A stretch of 11,400 nucleotides of DNA, from assembly GCA_003250865.1 (NCBI GenBank), contig QKJH01000157.1, positions 1 to 11,400 of the forward strand, read 5' to 3'. Shown here piece by piece: positions 7,025-11,400 of this stretch (its first letter is position 1; each line of letters starts with the position of its first letter). The stretch is from Alphaproteobacteria bacterium (GTDB lineage Bacteria; Pseudomonadota; Alphaproteobacteria; Micavibrionales; SZUA-601). Under the pieces are notes generated by a model. The model made no database searches, was not told the origin of the DNA, and worked only from the letters and a program-made list of their open reading frames with translations. The translations under genes and the position numbers were made by a program.

Positions 7025-7642
7025 ATGACGCCTCCGGCCCTCTCCGCCATTTCGGAAAGCAGCCCGTCAAAGCGTATCGACCCCGGTTGTGGACCGAATG
7101 ATTGCCCCGCCCTGGTTCTGAATGCCGACTTCAGACCGCTGAGTTATTACCCCCTTTCCCTGCTGAGCTGGCAGGATGCCGTCAAGGCCGTATTTATGGA
7201 CAGGGTTAATATCATCAGCCTGTATGACCGCTCGGTGCGTTCACCGAATTTTGAGTTTCGTCTGCCTGCCGTGGTAGCCTTGAAAGAATATGTCAGGCCG
7301 AAACCGCGCCCTGCCTTTACCCGATTTAATGTTTTTTTACGCGATGATTTCAAATGCCAATATACGGGGGAAAAGCTACCCATTGCCGAGCTGACCTTTG
7401 ACCATGTCATCCCCAAATGCAAAGGCGGTAAAACCACATGGAACAACATCGTCACCGCCAGCAGGGATGCCAACTCACGCAAAGGACACAAACTCCCTCA
7501 GGAGTGTAAGATGTTCCCTCTGGTCAAGCCTTACGAGCCTACGTACCACGAATTGCAAGAAAAAGGTAAAAAACTGTCCCGCCGCTTCCTCCACGAAAGT
7601 TGGCGGGATTTTCTTTATTGGGATTCCGAATTGCAAAAGTAA
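7025..7642 (+). CDS. HNH-family endonuclease-like protein lacking most zinc cysteines
   Basis: Protein of 205 residues related to the HNH nucleases of the McrA-like group (COG1403). The N-terminal half (28-100) has the family's conserved beginning, PALVLNADFRPLSYYPLSLLSWQDAV. The HNH core lies at about 105-155, with D126-H127 in LTFDHVIPKCKGG, N141 in TTWNNIV and N150 in ANSRKG. The C-terminal ESWRDFLYWD (191-200) is also shared by relatives. Most HNH proteins of this type carry two CxxC pairs that bind structural zinc. Here the first is CQYTG (C111 retained, partner T114) and the second is SRDAN with no cysteine. Catalysis could still be possible because the DH pair is intact. ATG 7025 has AGGGAG (7013-7018) at 6 bases. 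The cellular role is unknown; nothing nearby suggests a restriction or toxin system. mazG starts 50 bases downstream. Confidence 0.85.
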   Translation: MTPPALSAISESSPSKRIDPGCGPNDCPALVLNADFRPLSYYPLSLLSWQDAVKAVFMDRVNIISLYDRSVRSPNFEFRLPAVVALKEYVRPKPRPAFTRFNVFLRDDFKCQYTGEKLPIAELTFDHVIPKCKGGKTTWNNIVTASRDANSRKGHKLPQECKMFPLVKPYEPTYHELQEKGKKLSRRFLHESWRDFLYWDSELQK

Positions 7643-7692
7643 ATACCGCATGCTATCACGGTGAAACATATATACCATTCAGAGGAAAAACC

Positions 7693-8496
7693 ATGTCCGA
7701 CAATCTGGCTGAATTACTGGCCACCATGGCACGCTTGCGCAACAAGGAAAACGGCTGTCCGTGGGATTTAAAACAGGATTTCAAATCCATCGCTCCGCAC
7801 ACGATTGAAGAAGCGTACGAGGTGGCCGATGCCATCGACCGCGGCAATATGGACGATTTAAAGGACGAGCTGGGTGATTTATTGTTGCAGGTCATCTTTC
7901 ACGCCCAGATGGCCTCGGAAGAGAACCTGTTCAGCTTTGATGATATTGTCGTTCATCTAAAAAACAAACTTATCCGCCGCCACCCGCATATTTTCGGCGA
8001 CCAGTCTGCCGCCACGGCCGAGGATGTCAAGAATGTCTGGGACAACGTCAAAAAACAGGAAAAAGCTGCCAAAACAGACAATGACGACGCACCTTCCAGC
8101 ATTCTGGACGGCATTACCCCGAACCTGCCGATTATGCTCAGGACATGGAAAGCCGCCCACAAGGCCATGAAGGCCGGCTTTGATTGGGACGATGTGCGTG
8201 ACATTTGCACCCATCTGAATGATGAAGTACGCGAACTGGTCGAAGAAATTGACAAAGACCCGCAGGACAACACGCTGATTAAGGGCGAATTGGGTGATGT
8301 TCTATTTACCTCACTGGCCATCTGTGCCAAATTCGACTTTAATCCCGAAGAGGTCTTACGTCTTAATCTGGCTAAATTCGAACGGCGTTTCCGGCACATG
8401 GAACAGGCCATGCGTGACAATGGTTTTGAGATAAAAAATCTGGACACGGATAGCCGTGAAGAATATTGGCAAAACGCCAAAAAAGCCGTGGGGTGA
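7693..8496 (+). CDS. mazG: Nucleoside triphosphate pyrophosphohydrolase MazG
   Basis: MazG hydrolyses nucleoside triphosphates, including damaged ones, to the monophosphate and pyrophosphate. It is a cytoplasmic nucleotide-pool cleaning enzyme and in E. coli influences ppGpp levels. The protein has 267 residues and two MazG domains, the normal full-length form. The first has GCPWDLKQDF (21-30), the metal-binding E39/E40/E43 in EEAYEVADA, and E59/D62 in DELGDLLLQ. The second has E178, E181, E184/E185, and E199/D202 in GELGDVLF, followed by AKFERRFRHME. ATG 7693 is preceded by GAGG (7682-7685) and starts the protein where relatives start; an in-frame upstream start at 7600 lies inside the HNH gene and adds non-homologous residues. 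Its stop codon directly abuts the stop codon of the convergent transglycosylase gene. Confidence 0.95.
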   Translation: MSDNLAELLATMARLRNKENGCPWDLKQDFKSIAPHTIEEAYEVADAIDRGNMDDLKDELGDLLLQVIFHAQMASEENLFSFDDIVVHLKNKLIRRHPHIFGDQSAATAEDVKNVWDNVKKQEKAAKTDNDDAPSSILDGITPNLPIMLRTWKAAHKAMKAGFDWDDVRDICTHLNDEVRELVEEIDKDPQDNTLIKGELGDVLFTSLAICAKFDFNPEEVLRLNLAKFERRFRHMEQAMRDNGFEIKNLDTDSREEYWQNAKKAVG

Positions 8497-9513
8497 TTAA
8501 AACCAGCGGCGGCTACCGCTATTGTCTGCGCCGCTATCCTCTTTTTCCGACGATAACCACAACGAAGCCCCTGCTCCGCCATTAAGTTCGGGTGCACGTG
8601 ACGCTCCGCCCAACGTATCAAGTGCTGCCATATACATCATCGTATCGAGTGCCAACATACCGCCTTTGTGGAACTGGTTTGAAAAATCCTGTTCCTCGCC
8701 CGTCAATTGGGTCAGCTTTTCAAACATCGGGCGCCAGTTTGTTCCCGAGGATGATGCCAACAAAGAATTTGGGGTATAACGTGCCATACGCGGCGCGGTT
8801 TGCGCCAGAGCATTATAGGCATCCGCATCGTCTGTTGTTGTTCCGGCCACTTGCGTATCCCGTCCACCATTATCGAACTTTTTATCGAAAAAGGCATAAA
8901 CATCGTCCAGTGTTCTGGCTTTGCCGTTTGTGTCGTAAAAAACATTGCGATTGGCGCGCGCGGCGGACGGAAAGAGCGAGGCCGCAATCTGATTGCCGTT
9001 TGCGCTTTTTTCATTCAAAAAGCGCGATGCCCCGCCCGCCCCCATAAAATGTGCCAAATACAAATCGGTATTGCCGATTTCACCCGACACGGAATTTTCA
9101 AGATAGTGTTTATTATCATCGGCAAATTCGGCTGCCATCAGCGCCGCAATGTCTGCGTTTTTGCGTAAATTCAGGATTTCCTGCTTCATGGCCTTGTCGG
9201 CAACGGTATAACGTCCCCGTTCATCACGGGTTATGGCATCGGCATAATTGCCCAGCCCGTATTCATCACCATGTTGTTTAATCATAGACAACCATGTGGA
9301 ATCGATAAACTGGTATAGTCCCGTGGCCGAGCTGGTTTTCGAGGAGATACCGGTTTTAAAACCGCTTTCCGTGGCGGCCTTTTCCACCAGATAGGTGAAA
9401 TCAACACCGGTTTTACGGGCAGCGTTTTGAATGGCATTAGCAACAGATTTTGGCACGTTATACGTGTCAAACAGCTTCTGCGCCTTGGCATCAATGCCTG
9501 AATATGCCACCAT
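8497..9513 (-). CDS. Lytic transglycosylase (SLT)-domain protein, possibly flagellum-related
   Basis: Protein of 338 residues with a lytic transglycosylase (SLT, Slt70-like) domain that would cleave the MurNAc-GlcNAc bond of peptidoglycan. The domain spans about 22-165: the helix AIQNAARKTGVDFTYLVEKA, catalytic E49 in ATESGF, then the SSATGLYQFIDSTWL stretch (61-75) and YLAHFMGAGGASRFL (152-166). Residues from about 215 are polar or glycine/alanine-rich with no domain I recognise. No signal peptide or lipoprotein box is visible, unusual for an enzyme of the periplasm. The ATG at 9513 has AGGA only 2 bases away and AAGGG at 12; a GTG at the next codon has AGGA at better spacing, so the start is uncertain by one residue. 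A sigma-54 promoter lies upstream. Sigma-54 control, missing signal peptide and family resemblance make a flagellar role plausible but unproven. Confidence 0.88.
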   Translation of the reverse strand: MVAYSGIDAKAQKLFDTYNVPKSVANAIQNAARKTGVDFTYLVEKAATESGFKTGISSKTSSATGLYQFIDSTWLSMIKQHGDEYGLGNYADAITRDERGRYTVADKAMKQEILNLRKNADIAALMAAEFADDNKHYLENSVSGEIGNTDLYLAHFMGAGGASRFLNEKSANGNQIAASLFPSAARANRNVFYDTNGKARTLDDVYAFFDKKFDNGGRDTQVAGTTTDDADAYNALAQTAPRMARYTPNSLLASSSGTNWRPMFEKLTQLTGEEQDFSNQFHKGGMLALDTMMYMAALDTLGGASRAPELNGGAGASLWLSSEKEDSGADNSGSRRWF

Positions 9514-9572
9514 TTCCTGTATTTACCCTTTAAAAACACTGTTTTAATTTGCATTCTTCTATAGGGATATAC

Positions 9573-9588
9573 AGCAAATACCGTGCCA
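9573..9588 (-). promoter_or_regulatory. Sigma-54 (RpoN) promoter for the transglycosylase gene
   Basis: Read on the minus strand from 9588 to 9573 the sequence is TGGCACG, four bases (GTAT), then TTGCT, with a pyrimidine before it at 9589. This fits the sigma-54 consensus YTGGCACG-N4-TTGCW at every conserved position, with the required 10 bases between the invariant GG (9587-9586) and GC (9575-9574). The predicted start is near 9562, about 49 bases before the transglycosylase ATG. The element begins just after the dcp stop codon and points toward the transglycosylase. RpoN promoters need an enhancer-binding activator; I could not identify its site, which may lie in the end of dcp. Confidence 0.82.
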
Positions 9589-9590
9589 GT

Positions 9591-11400
9591 TTAGCGGATA
9601 ACAGGAATACCGGCAGCTTTAAACATGGCACTTGAATCAAACCCTTTATTCTCGTAACAACCGGCCTGATTTTTATAGTTTTCGAGCATCAAAGCGGATG
9701 GAAGGGTTCCTCCCGGCGCAATCATGTTTTCCTTGAAGTTGCGGCACAATGTTTCAGGATAGCACCCTTCTCCGTTTTTCTCGGCCTTTTCAAACGCCGT
9801 ACGGATATCCGCTACCAGAGAATCGCCCCATTTATAGACGTAATAGCCGGCGGCATAATCTTCGATAAGATGCCCAAAGGTTAAAAGCATTGCCGTACTA
9901 TCCGCCATCTTTTCAACAGCATCAATCGGATAGCGGTCATCGATAGCCCTCTCCAGCTCTTTGAATGATGTAATATCAGCCGGATTCATTGAATGATAGG
10001 TCATATCATATAACCCAAATTGCGTTTGACGTAGTCCCTGCCAGCGCGCATCAAATTTTTCCAGTTCCTGCAGCTTTTCTACAAGCTCAGCAGGAATGGC
10101 TTCCCCCGTTTCATGATGACGGGCATAAGTGGTCAGCACTTCGGGCTTGAACGCCCAGCATTCATTGATTTGCGACGGCATTTCAACGTAATCCCATGAA
10201 ACATTGGTGCCTGAAAGCTGCGGATAAACACCGTTGCTGAGCATACCGTGCAAAGCATGTCCCATTTCATGGAACAAGGTTGTCACCTCGTCCGCAGTCA
10301 GCAATGTCGGATTACCCTGTGATGGTTTTTGCAAATTCATTTCATTGACGATAATCGGAATAGCCTGTTTGCCTTGATATAGTCCGCCCGCACGGAGATC
10401 TTCCATCCATGCGCCGGTACGTTTGTCTTCGTTGCTGAAGAAATTGGCGTAATAAAGCGCACGAATTTTTCCGGTTTCATTATCAAACACTTCATAGACA
10501 TTCGAATCTTCGTGAACGGTTTCGTACTTGCCGGCCTCTGCTTTTTCAAAACGGACATTATACAGCTTTTCCGCATGGGTAAAGGCACCGCCAAGAACAT
10601 TGTTCAGTTCAAAATACGGACGAACGGCTTCATCATCAAAGCCGATTTTCTCTTCCCTATATTTGGTGATGTAATACAATCTGTCCCAAACCTGAAGCTG
10701 GTCAATACCGTCTTTTTCTTTGGCAAAGGTTTTAAGCTCATCGTAAAATTCGGTCGCTGCTGCATAATAGCTGCGGGCATTGCTTTCCAGAAAAGCCAAT
10801 ACCTCTTTATAATCGTCCGTCATTCTCTGGCTTGTTTTCAAAACATAATCCGCATGGTTCTCATACCCCAAAAGACGGGCAGCTTCGTACTTGAACTCCA
10901 AATTCTTGCGATAGACCGCATGGTTGTCAAATTCACCTTCGGCGCATTTCTTGTTCCCCAAACGTACAACTTCTTCACGCAAACTTCTGTCTTTGGCGTA
11001 CACGTAGACCGGAAGCGGCGGCGGAACCATCGGAATTTTATAACCGCCTTCAGGAGCGTCTTTATCGCCTTTGGCCTTTTCACGGTATTTCTCGACAACA
11101 TCCGCAGGAATCCCCTCCAGACGATGTGCTTCATCTGCTGTCAGATAAAGATGCAGCTGCCGACCATGATTGACCATATTGTTACGAATAACATCATTGA
11201 TTTTGGAAAATTCCACTTTGTTCTTTTTGAACGTTTCGCGTTCTTCTCCCTTCAAACCAATCCCGTTTGCGATAAACTCATCATAAAATTTTTCCAATAA
11301 GACGGTTTCTTCAGGATTGAGGTTAAGGTCGTCTTTTTTGTTGTAAAGCGTTTTAACACGGTCAAAAATGACATCATCTATAAACAGGTTGGTTTCAAAA
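9591..11400 (-). CDS. dcp: Peptidyl-dipeptidase Dcp, M3 family zinc metallopeptidase (5' end beyond window)
   Basis: C-terminal 602 residues of an M3A metallopeptidase most like peptidyl-dipeptidase Dcp, which removes dipeptides from the C-terminus of peptides in peptide turnover. The frame is open to the window edge. The first visible residues (ETNLFIDDVIFDRVKTLYNK, then a PEETVLLEKFYDEF segment) align with the internal Dcp region around 'RLVE..HQRFVLAG'; a TTG at 11297 is not a credible start. Full Dcp is roughly 680-700 residues, so about 80-100 are missing. The zinc site is LFHEMGHALHG (minus strand, around 10274-10242), with the third ligand in DYVEMPSQINE (around 10190). E. coli Dcp has NEHW where this has NECW. 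Oligopeptidase A is the main alternative, but the N-terminal segment and SGTNV...MPSQINE favour Dcp. No signal peptide can be assessed. Confidence 0.92.
   Translation of the reverse strand, partial: FETNLFIDDVIFDRVKTLYNKKDDLNLNPEETVLLEKFYDEFIANGIGLKGEERETFKKNKVEFSKINDVIRNNMVNHGRQLHLYLTADEAHRLEGIPADVVEKYREKAKGDKDAPEGGYKIPMVPPPLPVYVYAKDRSLREEVVRLGNKKCAEGEFDNHAVYRKNLEFKYEAARLLGYENHADYVLKTSQRMTDDYKEVLAFLESNARSYYAAATEFYDELKTFAKEKDGIDQLQVWDRLYYITKYREEKIGFDDEAVRPYFELNNVLGGAFTHAEKLYNVRFEKAEAGKYETVHEDSNVYEVFDNETGKIRALYYANFFSNEDKRTGAWMEDLRAGGLYQGKQAIPIIVNEMNLQKPSQGNPTLLTADEVTTLFHEMGHALHGMLSNGVYPQLSGTNVSWDYVEMPSQINECWAFKPEVLTTYARHHETGEAIPAELVEKLQELEKFDARWQGLRQTQFGLYDMTYHSMNPADITSFKELERAIDDRYPIDAVEKMADSTAMLLTFGHLIEDYAAGYYVYKWGDSLVADIRTAFEKAEKNGEGCYPETLCRNFKENMIAPGGTLPSALMLENYKNQAGCYENKGFDSSAMFKAAGIPVIR

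Noticed and set aside
7577..7611. Terminator-like hairpin TCCCGCC/GGCGGGA followed by TTTTCTTT
   Set aside because: It lies inside the conserved C-terminal coding sequence of the HNH gene (the HESWRDF segment), has an 18-base loop and precedes the stop codon by about 30 bases; probably a by-product of protein sequence.
7600..7692. Upstream in-frame start extending mazG by 31 codons
   Set aside because: It lies inside the HNH gene and encodes residues with no MazG similarity; ATG 7693 has a ribosome site and the family N-terminus.
7025..8496. HNH nuclease plus MazG as a defence or toxin cassette
   Set aside because: Both are common chromosomal single genes, mazG is the full two-domain housekeeping form, and no partner, integrase, repeat or composition shift is present.
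11295..11297. TTG codon as the start of dcp
   Set aside because: The frame remains open upstream to the window edge and the extra residues match internal Dcp sequence, so the gene is cut by the window.
10512..11300. Long plus-strand reading frame of 262 codons opposite dcp
   Set aside because: It lies wholly antisense to a clearly conserved peptidase, has no ribosome site and resembles no family I know; its length reflects the codon bias of dcp.
1..11400. tRNA or rRNA genes, CRISPR array, insertion sequence, attachment site or prophage
   Set aside because: No cloverleaf, spaced direct repeats, transposase, integrase or terminal repeats were seen; the gene content is core chromosomal.

Overview
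The window looks like a chromosomal core region of an alphaproteobacterium. The main evidence is gene order: a MidA/NDUFAF7-type methyltransferase overlapping a PgeF (YfiH) gene, followed by rplY, pth and ychF. I recall this block from many alphaproteobacteria. The Ctc-type L25 with an acidic tail, the 'CQYTG' HNH protein and the SLT-domain protein also fit. Base composition is moderate (mid-40s to about 50% GC by eye) and even, with no island, phage, insertion sequence, tRNA, rRNA or CRISPR visible. I cannot name a genus. A moderate-GC Rhodospirillales-like or host-associated lineage is a guess.

Layout. Positions 1-4453 (+) hold housekeeping genes: the methyltransferase (5' end cut by the window edge), pgeF, rplY (50S L25), pth (peptidyl-tRNA hydrolase) and ychF (ribosome-binding ATPase). 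The last three all serve translation. rplY has its own promoter and a structured leader, and ends at a strong intrinsic terminator. A good -35/-10 pair overlaps that terminator and probably starts the pth-ychF transcript. Positions 4454-7642 (+) hold a soluble hybrid histidine kinase (PAS-PAS-HisKA-HATPase-REC-HPt) with no partner regulator nearby, then an HNH-family protein lacking most of the usual zinc cysteines. mazG (7693-8496, +) follows closely.

Positions 8497-11400 are on the minus strand. A lytic transglycosylase-domain protein meets mazG tail to tail with no gap. Upstream of it is a peptidyl-dipeptidase (Dcp, M3 family) gene whose 5' end lies beyond the right edge. Between these two minus-strand genes is a sequence matching the sigma-54 -24/-12 consensus at every conserved position, so the transglycosylase is probably under RpoN control separately from dcp. 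In alphaproteobacteria that often means the flagellar hierarchy. This is the most informative non-obvious signal here.

There are no gene-free stretches over 300 bases; the longest gap, 1880-2012, is the rplY promoter and leader. I found no convincing undescribed multi-gene system. The points worth following are regulatory (sigma-54 promoter, promoter inside a terminator, rplY leader, near-leaderless kinase mRNA) and two proteins with unusual features (HNH without its zinc cysteines, transglycosylase without a signal peptide).
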